A DNA stretch of 64,000 nucleotides from Pseudisothecium myosuroides (Eukaryota; Streptophyta; Bryopsida; Hypnales; Lembophyllaceae), in contig OX637288.1 of the NCBI GenBank assembly GCA_951799445.1, positions 8,372,501-8,436,500 of the forward strand, given 5' to 3'. Of the stretch, positions 34,346 through 46,064 are shown one piece after another. Under the pieces are notes generated by a model. That model was not told the DNA's origin. It was given only the letters and a program-made list of their open reading frames with translations, and did not search any database. The position numbers were made by a program, and so were the translations under genes. The stretch's first letter is position 1, and each line of letters starts with the position of its first letter.

Positions 34346-35920
34346 GATTACACTTGAATCGTGTTCAATTCTGCATTCAATGGAATCAAGGGCGCAGACG
34401 GAACTTGGGGAGGACTCTCAGGGATACTCCTCTCTTGCGGTTTAGGAGGACCAGCAGATTCACTGCCGTCTGCTGCTTCAGGTTTCCTGTAGGAAGAAAA
34501 AGTCCCGTCAGACTCCCCACTGCAATTTCTAGAATCAAAAATGTGAAGGCGCTACTACCAGCCATACCTGCTGGGCGAAGAAGGGTGTAGCAGCGGGTCG
34601 TCTGTTCCTTGAAACTCATAAAGGAAAGGGAGTGGAATTAACTACGCCATCCACTTCCACATAACTCACCTGTGAACGTTCATCCACTGTTGTCCATGGA
34701 GAGGACTGACCTGGAGCTTAATTCCTCGAAGTGCGTGCTTTGATAAACCGTTAGCAAACTCCCGATTACAAAGCAGGAAGACCACCTACTACGTTTATGA
34801 CGCTAACTTCTACATCCAGATTTCCGACGGCAGTCACATTACTTATGCAGATCGTGACAGAGCAAGGGATTCTGTAGCTGATTTTCAGGCCATGGAAAGT
34901 TCACAATCACGCATGCTAAATAGGCGATTAGTTCTCTCAGCATTGGGGCAGTGGCTACAGATGAAATAAAAGACCTGACACGTCCAAGTACGAACAAGTT
35001 GCAGAAGACAAGTTCAATTAACAGAAATTCTCATAGAATAACGGCATTACGGACGTTGGTAGGAGGTAGAACTGACTTATGGCGTGAAGTGCCCAATGTT
35101 GCTTCCAGTCTGTCCAGCATGCTGAAGACATCGTCGTAGCTCAGCATTGGGGTGTCAGACGTCTCCGGTTCCATGACAACAGAGAAAAGACACACAACGT
35201 ATTCTGGATGCAGTCACTGTGAGGGTTTGTACTCGCAACATATACTTGGTTTCCAAGTCTCAGCAGGGGTTGCAGTGGCTATGCTTCAATCTCTTCCTCT
35301 TGTCATGAGTCTCTTGCATCTGGCCGCCAAGTTGACAATTGTGTGAGGAACTGTGTGGTTTCAGTGAGTTTACATAGTTGCCTCTGGAAGGGTGTGAGCA
35401 CGGTCGACAAAGAGGAGATCATTGCCGAAGTAACTGCTTGCAAGGTTAGTATTAATGCTCTCAGTCATTGCTTGCACTAATAACAATTGTTTTTGCCTTC
35501 TACTCTTTCCTTTCAAGTACTGATTACTGACGTCCCGAGAGCAGTGAGGTCTTTGTCGAAATCAAGAGTGCTGCATTTGCTTATTGCGCATTCCTCGGAC
35601 CTAAGTGTCAAGTGTCAATGTTAATTGGGCACTCAATAACATTTCAAGTCCATTGTCCCGACCTTATCATTGAAATTGTGATGCTATTGTTAATTTTATG
35701 AGAATGCATGTGTACTATAGATGACTTTGTGAACTTGTAAGTCAAGAAGTTGCTCCAATATTAAAAAGACTGTAGCCTTCAATGGTGCAATAGGGAGTCC
35801 ATATAATTCCAGTTAGTGCGGGCACGAAGTTATGGAATACGGATTTGGTGTTTCACCCAAATTTTAGCAACCCTTATTTTGCCATCTCATTAACAGGGTT
35901 TAGGGTCAAACCACACAGGT

Positions 35921-36298
35921 ATGGCTGATCTAACCTCAAAAATGGAGGTTGCTCAGCAAGCTTGGTCCGTAACTGACTTAGTGAAAAAGAGGTGTACTCG
36001 TCGTGAACTGGACAAGGAGAAGGTTGTCACGGAGCCCCTGCAACCTTGTGGAAATACTAATACACAAGATGGTGCCTGGCGCACCGTACGTGGCGGACGC
36101 CCCACAAGAAGTACTGCTCCAATGTCTCTGAATAAGAAACATAGAATTAGCTTCAAGCCATTGGTAGACAAATTACGCTTAGAATGGCAGTCAACGAGAG
36201 GGAAAAATGCTAGCTCCATAAACGAGGTAAACGGAAGTGGTCTTCATGATGCCTCTGGTATTGACATTCTCAGTCAAGGTAATAAACCTTGTGTCTAG
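35921..36298 (+). CDS. Small basic hypothetical protein in the CACTA element
   Basis: A 125-codon open frame starting MADLTSKMEVAQQAW after an ACAG/ATG context, with a basic middle (GGRPTRSTAPMSLNKKH). Composition looks coding and no stop interrupts it. No family was recognised. It lies in the divergent region between the two transposase genes. Captured host sequence or an early exon of the TnpD-like gene are the main alternatives. Confidence 0.35.
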   Translation: MADLTSKMEVAQQAWSVTDLVKKRCTRRELDKEKVVTEPLQPCGNTNTQDGAWRTVRGGRPTRSTAPMSLNKKHRISFKPLVDKLRLEWQSTRGKNASSINEVNGSGLHDASGIDILSQGNKPCV

Positions 36299-37156
36299 AA
36301 TGAACCCCCAAAGAAAAGATCTTACGCTGAGTTTTTTCCACCTCTTCCAAAAGAGTAGGGAATTGCCTGAACCAATATCGTTTGATTTGAACTATATAGT
36401 GCGGGGTTTAGGCTCATGTAGAAGTCGCTATTTTTTATGTTGGTGCCACGCACCTACATATAGGCTTACCAATCTATGCACCAATGTGCATGTACTTAGA
36501 GTTACACAAACACCGGAAATGTATGACTCCATTCAATTAATGGAAAAATTCACCTTCTTCACAGGAAAGTACTAATACGCCTAAACTCGCTCCCTGTGGA
36601 TTCAATGTTCACAACTTGCATTGCTTCAAAGCATTATTGGAAATGACCGGCTTCATATAATAACCTCTCAAAAAACCGCTTAATTCTGATTCTCGTTCAC
36701 AACCCGACCTGTAATGGGGTGTCTAAATTATTTTTGCCTCAATAGCTAAGGCCTAAGAACACATTTTATGGTTTTGCTCCCCCTGACATATGTGGTGTGC
36801 TGTTTTGTACCAATTGCAGAGTCGTGAGCTTTGGTGTGGTTTGAGTGAAAAGAGGTGACCAACGTCTGGTGTGGAGTGTTTTCAATTCCCTCCGCCCACT
36901 CATTGTTGTTGGGTACGTTTGATGGCCCATATGAAGTGAATTATAATTCTGTTATCACTTAGGCAGAGTTACTATGTGTGTCTGATTCATTTTTGTGCGG
37001 CACTCAGGCAACTGAACCCAAAAACCTCCAGTTTTTGCCTTCTTACATTGTTTGAGTTATAACACTTTATGTTTTAACAGGTGATTCCGAATGTGAAACG
37101 CACAATTCACCTTCACGCTAATTCTGTTTTTTGCACAATTCGCAGCGTCTCCAAAC

Positions 37157-40100
37157 ATGCGTCGGACGCATCTTGGAGCAGCTTACTACATAGAACGGAT
37201 CATTGCCCTTCGGCAAGGCTTTCCAAAGTATCCCTGCGCGTGCCGGCTTTGTCATGGAGGACGCATAAGGAGCACGAAGCTAGTAGCCAGTCACCACTGC
37301 AAAAATGGGAGAGATCCATTCCTTCTGTACCCCGTGCTGGTGAGTACCTGGATCAAGACTGTATCCTTTAGTGCACCTTGCATAGCAATTCTACTATGAA
37401 AACAAATTGAAAGATTAAGAGAGGTAGATGTACTGATATGGCACCTGAAGTGTATCATGAACAACTCATATTTGAGGTGGTTTGTAGCCAACAGTACAGT
37501 GTGATCGTTGGCCATGTACCAATTCCACACCGGTAGTGAAGTCCGAGTAACGGAGATTTTTCATGGAGGCTCTGTCATTACAATCTTGTCAAGAGTAGGG
37601 AGAGTCGTTGCAACCACATTCTTCATTGTTTGAGTAGCATAGACAGAGGTTGTTAATGCCTAAACTGTTTACCAATCTACAATAGTTAATATACTCTTCT
37701 AATTTCTGTGGCATCATTGCAGACGGTGGACAGCAGAAACATACAGGGGCCGACCCGAGAGCTTGATGACGGCGAGGAGGACTATGCACATAGGGTGGAA
37801 CCAGAAGGCGGGGAGCGGTATGTGTGGCCTCGCAGAACCCATGTGCAAGTGCAGGAAATGGTCCAAGATACATATTTACGTGCGGAAAACATTCACAACA
37901 CAGCATATGGATCGGATGGAGAAGCTGCGGAGGTGCCAAATATTGATCAGGAAGATGACAATGCAACTATGCACATGGCTGATCTGGACAACATGATTCG
38001 TGAGTCCACTAAGCCCGTATATGAAGGATGCGGAGTAAATTGGCTGCAAGCCTCCATCGTGTTGATGAACATGGTCAATATCTACAGTGTCCCCCACACA
38101 TTTCTGGATGAGCTTCTTCGATTTCTAGCAGCAGATTTGTTGCCTCAGTTGAAGAGCTTGCCGAGGACCACATATGAGACCAAATCAATGCTCATGAAGA
38201 TGGAGCTTCAGCATGAGACCATTCATTGTTGCCCAAGTGGGCACTTTCTGTATGATGGCCCGGAGAACGAGAATGTGTTATTGTGTCCTCAATGCAGCTC
38301 ACCAAGATACATGGCCGAGTCAAGTACGATTCCGCAAAAAGTGCTTCGGTATTTTCCATTGATCCCCCGACTTCAGCGGCTGTTTTGATGCCCAGAGGTG
38401 GCGTCCTTGATGAAATGGCATGCCACAAATAGAAGCTCTAATGGATTCATGCGATCAGTGGTTGACAGTCAGCAGTGGGCAGCAGTAAATGAAATTGACC
38501 CCACATTCAAAGACAAGCAAAACAATTTGTACCTTGGAATGGTGGCGGACAGGATTAATCCTTTTGGAAACCAGAGCACCAAGTATTCCATGTGGCCAAT
38601 GCTACTGGTCTTATATAACTTACCGCTGTGGCTAGTTTCGAAAAAGTTCTTCATCTCCTTGAAACTGTTAATACCAGGAGAAAAAGCTCCTACTGGTGAC
38701 ACTTTCAATGTGTTCATAGATCCACTAGTATGAGATTTGAAAACGCTATGGGACGGTGTACGCACTGTGGATGCATCAGTTTGGCAAGAACCAACCATCT
38801 TCACGTTAAGGGCAATACTGCTCTGGACTATCAATGACTTCCCTACGTACGGACTATTATCGAGCCAACAAACAAAGGGTTACCGAGGATGCCCTGTTTG
38901 TGTCACAAGAACCTGCGCAATTCATTCTCCCATCTTGAAGAAAATGGTGTACATGGGACACCGACGCTGGCTTCCAGCAGAGCACCGTTTTCGGAGACCG
39001 AGGGTTGCCTTTGATGGCCATCCAGAGATGCGCTAGCCTGCAATTCGTCCCTCTGGACACGATATTCTTCAGATGGGAGAGGGGCGTGTTGCATACTTAG
39101 TAGGTGGCGGCCGCGAGAATACGGAAGATGACCCTGTCAAAGAGCATGGCGTGAAGAGAGTTAGTGTCCTATTCCAGCTCCCCTATTGGGCGATGAGTAT
39201 TCTTGCATTTTATATTCCAGTATCTTTGAATGTCTCCATTACTGTGTGGTCATTGTGGCTTTTCCGTTATATAATGTTGACTTAGGCCCTGGACAGAAAT
39301 GTTGGTTTCCAACTTCCACGTGTGTTTCGTAGAATTCATGACAGAAATGTTGGTTTCCAACTTCCACGTGTGTTTCGTAGAATTCATGACAGAACCTGTT
39401 GTCTCGGCTGCTCTACTATGGTACCGTAGACAGTGCTGATCATTGATAGCAGGAGTGTCTTTACTATTATGATTGGGGCGTCATCTTTTCGGTTTTGCGG
39501 ACCTTAACGAGCTTTGTCATGAATTTCTAAAAGCCAGATCTCTGTCCGTCGTACATATATGCCTGCCTATGCTGAAGTCATTGAAATTGTCATGTCCTTA
39601 GAGGGGGGCTCAGTGCTCGTAATCAATTTTACCTATAATCCTCAGTAGGTTTGTAACGCCTTAATGTCGTTGGACGTTGGGTAACCATTGAGTAACAGAA
39701 TCTTGACCGTAAACTGAGTACATTGTTGTCCCATATATGACACTATGCGCGTCCAGCCTTGCATACTTGGATGCGTGCTTTCGCCATTATAGTCATTCTA
39801 TGAATACCCAGAATTGATTGTGTGCTTGTTCATGCTATGTCCATGCAGGATCTCCTAGTGCAACACTTATTAGATATAATGCACTGTAAAAAAAATGTTT
39901 GTGAAAACATTTTGAAGACGATCATGGGAGAGAAGGACAATGCTGGTGTTCGACTAGACATGCAGCAACTGGGTATCAGGCCTCAACTATGGCTGCAACA
40001 AAGAAGCCCCAACCAAGACCGATTTTGGTTGCCGGATGCACCCTATATACTTTCGGCAGTAGATCAAAGAGAGTTCCTAGACACCTTGCTGTCCATAAAA

Positions 40101-43100
40101 ACACCATCTCGGTATGTGTCTAATCTTCACAGCCGGATTACTGATGGGAAGCTGCGGGGGTTAAAATCTCACGACTATCACGTTCTACTCCAGCAGATCC
40201 TTCCAGTGTGTCTTCGTAACATCGGAGATAGGAAGGTTGTGAGCGCAAATATGAGGATGAGCAGGGTGTTTCAGCGCCTGTGCGGGAAGATTATCGACCC
40301 TGCGAAGAAAGACCAACTAATGGAAGATGTTGCTGAAACTCTATGTGCAATGGAGAAGGAATTTCCACGTGCTTTTTTTGATAGCATGGTTCATCTCACT
40401 GTCCACCTAGTGGAAGAGCTTTACATTTGTGGACCGGTGCATACGAGGTGGATGTACCCGTATGAGAGGTATTTCAAAGGCCTGAAAGGATTTGTTCGGA
40501 ATTTGGCCAGACCAAAGGGGAGTATTGCTCAAGGATACCAAGTGGAAGAGGCACTTGGTTTTGTCACGGAATACATGACATCATACAGCTCAACGTCTAC
40601 ACGAGTGTGGGATAGCCAAGAGGATCCTACAATGACCGACGAAATTGTGGAAGGGAAAAGTAGAATCCGCAAACTGTCGGATGGACTCCGGACTAACATG
40701 CACAACTTCGTTCTGGATAACACCTCGCAATTGGAGCCCTTGCGCGGGTGAGTCCCTTCTGACCATATCTGATTCAGAAATTTGTCGTCAATGAATATGG
40801 AGTCGATTGGCTTGTCATGGATGTGTATTTGTGATTTGTAGTGGGTCAGACCACACTTATTCATGAACTCAGAGAATGGACCTGCAGCTGCAATTTTTAA
40901 GTGGGGTTAAAAACGTTTCACGTACCTTGAGGTCATGATTTTGTGGATTTGTCATGAGTCCTCATTCGTATTTCTGGATGTCACTAACTTTGTTATTGTC
41001 TTAATCAAAAGAAATAGGTGATCTTGTAGAAATTGGTAAAGTGAACCGTGAATTCCTCTGTTTAGTCCTTTTTTGCCTTCTTCGCAGGTGAGGCACTGAG
41101 GCAAATTGGCTGTCAGTGCGGTTCTATTTTTTTAGGAGCCTGTACTTGGCTGAAATTCTCTCCTCCCCTTTCCAAGTATTTAATTCTCTCGTTTCATGTC
41201 ACGGCCATCCTTCCTACATTTAGGAGACCAACCAAGTGTCCGAACCACCTTACTGCTCATGTACACATTTCTGGTAAACTGTGGTATTCTACGTCATGAA
41301 TTGGATAATTGACTGGCCTTTGCCGATCAAGTAGGAAATTCTGAGCGCCACTTTGTTCCTTTTGATTCATAAGCAGTTCCTTGAGGTTTGTCCTTAAATC
41401 AAAGAATGCATTTTTTTCCCACTCTCTTATGCAATCTGACGTGTAGGTCATGGATTCACCTTGCATTTGATTATTTGATAGTTCTTTGGAAAACTCCAAA
41501 TTGGATTGCCGTGATGGAAATTGAAAAAGAAGTACCAGTTTCCCCGATTATTAGCTTCGGGTGTAGTTTCTCTAGGCCTCTTACTGATCAGCGTATGGTA
41601 AGTCTGGCGATCACCATTTGGTGAAAGATGTGCACTTCGGATCTGCTGCCGGTCCCTTGTGCTTTATCGTGAACCTGAAGAATGAAATTGAAAGTTCTAT
41701 TGGGAAATGGGCTTCAAATCTTTCCGGATGTTCCACCTTATGCTTTGCATAATCTAAGTGGTACTGAGTCGTTTTTATGGCAACCCTTGAATGTGTCATG
41801 AGCCTCATAATTGGAAAGCAGAGGGTAATACAAAAAAATGGATGCGTGAAAAATTCCAGCCTCAATTTAGTTTGTCTGGTACAATGGAGACGGTGAAGAG
41901 TATTTGCTTTAGAAAGTGCTGATGTGGTTCAATTGTTTCTAATCTAGGAGCATGAACTTCTAGGTTGGCCACACAAGCAGTAGCTCATGTTCCTGTTGTA
42001 TGTTACTGACATCCTTCCTGAATTCATGAGATGACATCACGACCGGTGCTCATTTTTTGCTCATTTACAATGCCAATATTCATTTTCAGAAGATGCTCTT
42101 TGACAGGGTGGGTGACTGGCAATTGCACTTCAAATAGGAAGTAGGACCACATATAGGGCTTTTACCTTGGTGTGGGCCGTTTGCTTTTCAATGGTGGTTG
42201 TTGCCAAACTGCTTTACGTGTTTTTACAGAGGACCCTGCTAACTACTTTGTACTGTATGAATGCAGGGAGTATGAGGAGTACCACATGACACGTACAACA
42301 GAACGGAGGAGTTTTCGGAGGAGTTACCCGACTAGGCGTGGACGCGTCCCTATACCATACCCTCCCGGTCTTTCTCAGCCAATTTCTTTCGCAGACTGGT
42401 TGGAGGAGTATGTGTATTTGAATTGTGCTACAAACCCGCATGCTCTAGAAGCAAATGTTGTGGCATTGTCAAAATTACCTTCAGATATTGCCGGCAAGTA
42501 CTGCAGCATGTGGGCCTTTGGTAACCACTTTCGTGTGGCAAGTGTTGAGACTCATCTGAAAACTTGTGATTCAAGAGTGGCAACAGTAATCCATCGGCCT
42601 TGGAGATTGGGGTCCAGGGATCTAAACCATGTAGTAGCAAATCTGGAGTACGTTGGGCAGCTGCAAGAAATCATTGAACTAAATTACGGAGGCTTGTGCG
42701 TGATTGTCTTCATATGTACCTAGGTGAAAGCCAACTACAGAGGCAACAATGCCACTATGAAAAAAGACAAGTGGGGGTTTAACTTGGCCAATTTTTTGCA
42801 GGAGGTGCCCTTCGGTTCTGAGTCTTTTGCTTTTCCGCTGCATGTGGCACAAGTTTTTTTTGCGGATGCCAAGGAGGATCCGGGATGGAAGGTCGTATTG
42901 CGGAAAGAAGTGAGGAACCGGCGTGTGGAGGGCAGCACGGTGTCCTATGAAGATTCGGAAATGTTTTCAATGGGGGAAGACATCCAGCACGAGGGATTTC
43001 GTGCCCCCGAGGTCATTCCGGAGGAGAACCCTGTGCAATGTTACCAACAGGTCGGACAATCCGCCATCAAGATGCATTCGTGGAGTGGATCCAAGAGGAG

Positions 43101-43176
43101 CCTGACATGGAGCCAGATCTGGGAGAGTCCGGTACCTCTTTTGAGGAGGAGTCCGAATGAAATTGGGCAGTCGTAG
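37157..43176 (+). pseudogene. TnpD-like CACTA transposase (TNP2, DUF4218, DUF4216)
   Basis: A multi-exon gene. Exon 1 (37157-37339) encodes a Cys-rich N-terminus (YPCACRLCHGG...HHCKNGRD) like the transposase-associated domain, and ends at a GTGAGT donor. Exon 2 starts at 37723 after TTGCAG and carries the TNP2 core (FGNQSTKYSMWPMLLVLYNL, LRAILLWTINDFPTYG, CPVC, YMGHRR). It has in-frame stops at 38386, 38731 and 39034. Exon 3 (39849 to about 40747) continues with LLDIMHCKKNVCENIL and DUF4218 (FFDSMVHLTVHLVEELYICG...RYFKGLKGFVRN). A later exon (about 42230-43176) has DUF4216 (GNNATMKKDKWGF, FADAKEDPGWKVVLRKE), with TAG at 42721. This is the catalytic protein of CACTA elements. The stops make it a pseudogene. 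Confidence 0.88.
39293..39388 (+). repeat. 48-bp exact tandem duplication
   Basis: The unit beginning ACAGAAATGTTGGTTTCC is present twice in direct succession (39293-39340 and 39341-39388). It lies in the probable intron between exons 2 and 3 of the TnpD-like gene and is a recent local duplication. Confidence 0.9.
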
Positions 43177-44580
43177 ACTCGCAGTTCATCGTTCAGCGTG
43201 GACTTGTGGCAGGTGATATGGCTGTGCAATCTCATGGAATTGGGCAGTCGCTTCATGGATCTTTTGTCAATTGGTATGCTGTGGCAGTTTACCCTCATTT
43301 GCATCATCTCAGCTATGGTGTACTCAGACATGTAATTAATCAATGAATCAATTTTTGGGGTGAGAGGCAGCCGCGTAAGTTACATATCGCGTTATGAGTG
43401 TTGTGCTTAGAATTCAGTCGTAGACGCTCTTGGCAGTAACCGGCCTCGCTATCGGCTTCCCCATGCGTCCAGTATAAATAGTTTTAGTGCTTTTCGGTTG
43501 TACATGAACGTAAGCTTGGATTGATTTTCAAAAAACAGTCCCCCATGTGTATCTCCTTCCATGTTTCGGGAAATGGATTTTATGAAGTTACGTATTTCTC
43601 TGAATTGCCATGGTATGTTTTGCAATAAGGTGTGGTACATCACATTTCCAAGACCATGCTGACTTAGCAAATACATTCTCAACGGACAAGGAAGAATTAG
43701 GGTGCATGATATGATTCGTTAACCGTGGATTTCTAACACCAGTCAGGGCGGTCTATGCAGCATTTAGCAGTAGTATTCTTATAGTTTTGTATTCAGGAAT
43801 TTACTGGGAGGTTTCCATCTCATAGTGGTCCACATAAAGGATGCCACTCTAATTTGGGTAGAATTGTCATGTATGGGGTGCCCTAATAGATTGCTGTTGC
43901 AACTTGGGTATTTGTGCAATCACAATATTCCAAAGTAGGAAATTCAAATAATACAAATTTTTTTATTTTATTTTTTGGACACAAGAAATAATACAGATTT
44001 GAGCCTGTACGCATGCCAGATGTCAGATGATGGGAGGTGGGGGTGTATGGTGAAGCACTATTCCAGCCAGAAATAGATCTGCAAATAATTCCAAATGTGT
44101 ATTTTTTGTAATTTAAATATCTTGAGCATTTTTCCTGTAATAGGCGTGTCCAATAATAAACAATTGGTGAATTGCATTGAAAAAGCCAACTCTGCCTGCA
44201 ACCCAGAAGGTGAGAAGTGAAGTCAACCATATGGTCTAAAACTCATCACTATATTTGGGACTTGCCTTAATTGTAAGAAAGAGTTTGCAGAATTTACCTG
44301 CAGCTTTGCTGAAACATGTCAGGGTCTCTGTAAAGGTAAATTAGTTTAGAATAAATTTACCACCTGCAACACCTCACTAGTAACTTGTCGTTCCATCTCA
44401 TGGCCCCCCTGTCACGTCAAGCACCTCCTAAACTCCCATTTCAGGAATAATACATTCTCTGTTATTCCATATTGATCCAGAATCCACTCTAGCAATATAG
44501 CCGTTTTTGCAATGTGTTTTGGCCACTTCAACAGAGAACAACAGAAATAGTGTTATTTTGGGCCCCCCTTTCTAGTAGTG
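43177..44580. other. Right subterminal region of the CACTA element
   Basis: About 1.4 kb of non-coding sequence ending in the right terminal inverted repeat. The final 200 bases include a GGGCCCCCC tract next to the end. No gene seen. Confidence 0.5.
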
Positions 44581-45105
44581 TTCTAATTCAAAAGATTTGT
44601 TTGGAAGAAAGACAATACTACGATCTGCCCAATTAATCTGAGGATTGTATTTTTGAAGCTAGGAGAGTCCTAAGATAATAGGGCTAGAAGGTGAACGGAT
44701 GACATTGTAGACTATATGACTACTATGGTCTTCTATAGCTGTCTGTAAGGGAATTGTCTCGAGGATAATATTGTCAGAGGATAATGGTCGTCCGTCAATA
44801 ACTTCAACATGTATTGCTGTTGTCTTCTGGATTAACAAGATTCTATGTAGTTTGGCAAATTACTCATCTATAAAACATGCTGAGGCTCCTAAATCTATCA
44901 AAGCATGTGTTTCGATTTTCTTCGAACCTAAACGTATTGGTATGACAAAACAAGGCGTAGGATTTGCGAATAGTACAAGATCTGAAGTTACTAGTAATGG
45001 TGTTGAATCCAGCCGCACGGTCCCTATTGTGGTTGGACGTTGTCGTTTTCCCGTTGGATATTTGCGGTCCGAATCTGGGATGTGCGTTGTCTTTTGGGGG
45101 GGCAA
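44581..45105 (-). pseudogene. Chromovirus protease, catalytic Ser lost
   Basis: Read downward from 45105: THALIDLGASACFIDE corresponds to the retropepsin active-site region, normally D-S/T-G. Here the codon after Asp is TTA (Leu), so the enzyme would be inactive (44881-44903). Downstream, in the same sense, are PSSPIILGLS, a TAG in place of the expected Trp, and LQKYNPQINW, the usual end of the protease domain. The frame then runs into the right end of the CACTA element at 44580. Confidence 0.75.
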
Positions 45106-46064
45106 CCGTCAGCCTTATGGCTGTGTTCCCCGCAATAGAGACACAATCCTTCTTCATGTCGACATCTTTTTTCTTGTCCAGTTAGAGGCTTGAATTGGAC
45201 TGCATCAATCTGCATATCTTCTACTTCAAATTGTTTACTTGAAGTGGCGGCTGAAGAAGTAGCGGAGTAGCCGACATATGGTCGTGGCATAGTCCACGTA
45301 CGTTTTTCTTGTTGTCTTTCAAATAAACGATTGTTGTACTTGACGGCTTGATTGATTGTTTGGTTGAGCGTTGAAGGGTCTAGCAAAGATAGCAATAAAT
45401 CCTTTACCTCATCACGTAAGCCATAATGAAATTGACTTATCAAAGCTTATTCGCCTCAATCGATATCGCATGCTAATTGACAAAAATCCGAAGCATATAT
45501 TGATGCTAAACGTCATCCTTGTCACAAGTTTCAAATCTTGGTAGTTGCAGAACAAATCTTATTGTGTTCGCTAAAAGCTTCTCCAAATGCTGCCATAAAT
45601 GCCTCAAAGTCGTTGAGAAATGGAGAATTTATCTTGTACAATGGCGCGAACCAAGACAATGCTTGTCTTGAGAGTAGGGTTCCTACCAATCCAATACGGA
45701 CAACATCTGTTGGAAATCGTTGTGGTTGCAGAAGCATAATGAGCCGAATTTGGTTGACAAAACCTCGAAACTTGGAACGAGTGCCGTCAAATTTCTCCGG
45801 AAGGCTGACTTTAGGTTCTTTGTTGTTGCTGACAAGTGAACTTGGTACTTACAACATTGAGCTTGGTGAAACATTGGTCGGTGTCGTTGGTGTATGAACG
45901 GATTCCATTGGCTGTTGTAACTTTGCTTCTAAGCCACAGAGTCTTGCATTCAGCTCTTCGGTTTGTTTGAACATGCGTTCGCGATCAATGTTCATGGCTG
46001 TTACAGCAGCCATAATGGCATCTAACTTCGAGTTGTCAATCATAGTTTTGTTTACGTCTCCCAT
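45024..46064 (-). pseudogene. Chromovirus Gag with CCHC zinc knuckle
   Basis: One frame from MGDVNKTMIDNSKLDAIMAA at 46064 to 45024, broken by stops at 45849 and 45531 and a few codons before 45443. A coiled N-terminus is followed by the capsid-like core (LPEKFDGTRSKFRGF, RFPTDVVRIGLVGTLL, NDFEAFMAAFGEAF). A single zinc knuckle, CLYCGEHSHKADGC, fits the CX2CX4HX4C nucleocapsid pattern. Length (~345 codons) and order are those of plant chromovirus Gag. Confidence 0.88.

Larger units (their letters stand above)
26916..44580 (+). mobile_element. 17.7-kb CACTA (En/Spm) transposon
   Basis: The terminal inverted repeats are CACTACTAGAAA at 26916 and its complement ending at 44580. The 3-bp TSD is TTC (26913-26915 and 44581-44583). 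Both features are diagnostic for CACTA elements. It lies between the protease and RT parts of the chromovirus. On the plus strand it carries a TnpD-like transposase gene (37157-43176). On the minus strand it carries a TnpA-like gene (29884-32504). An acidic frame and a small basic frame sit between them. Both main genes contain stops, so the copy is inactive. Confidence 0.93.
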
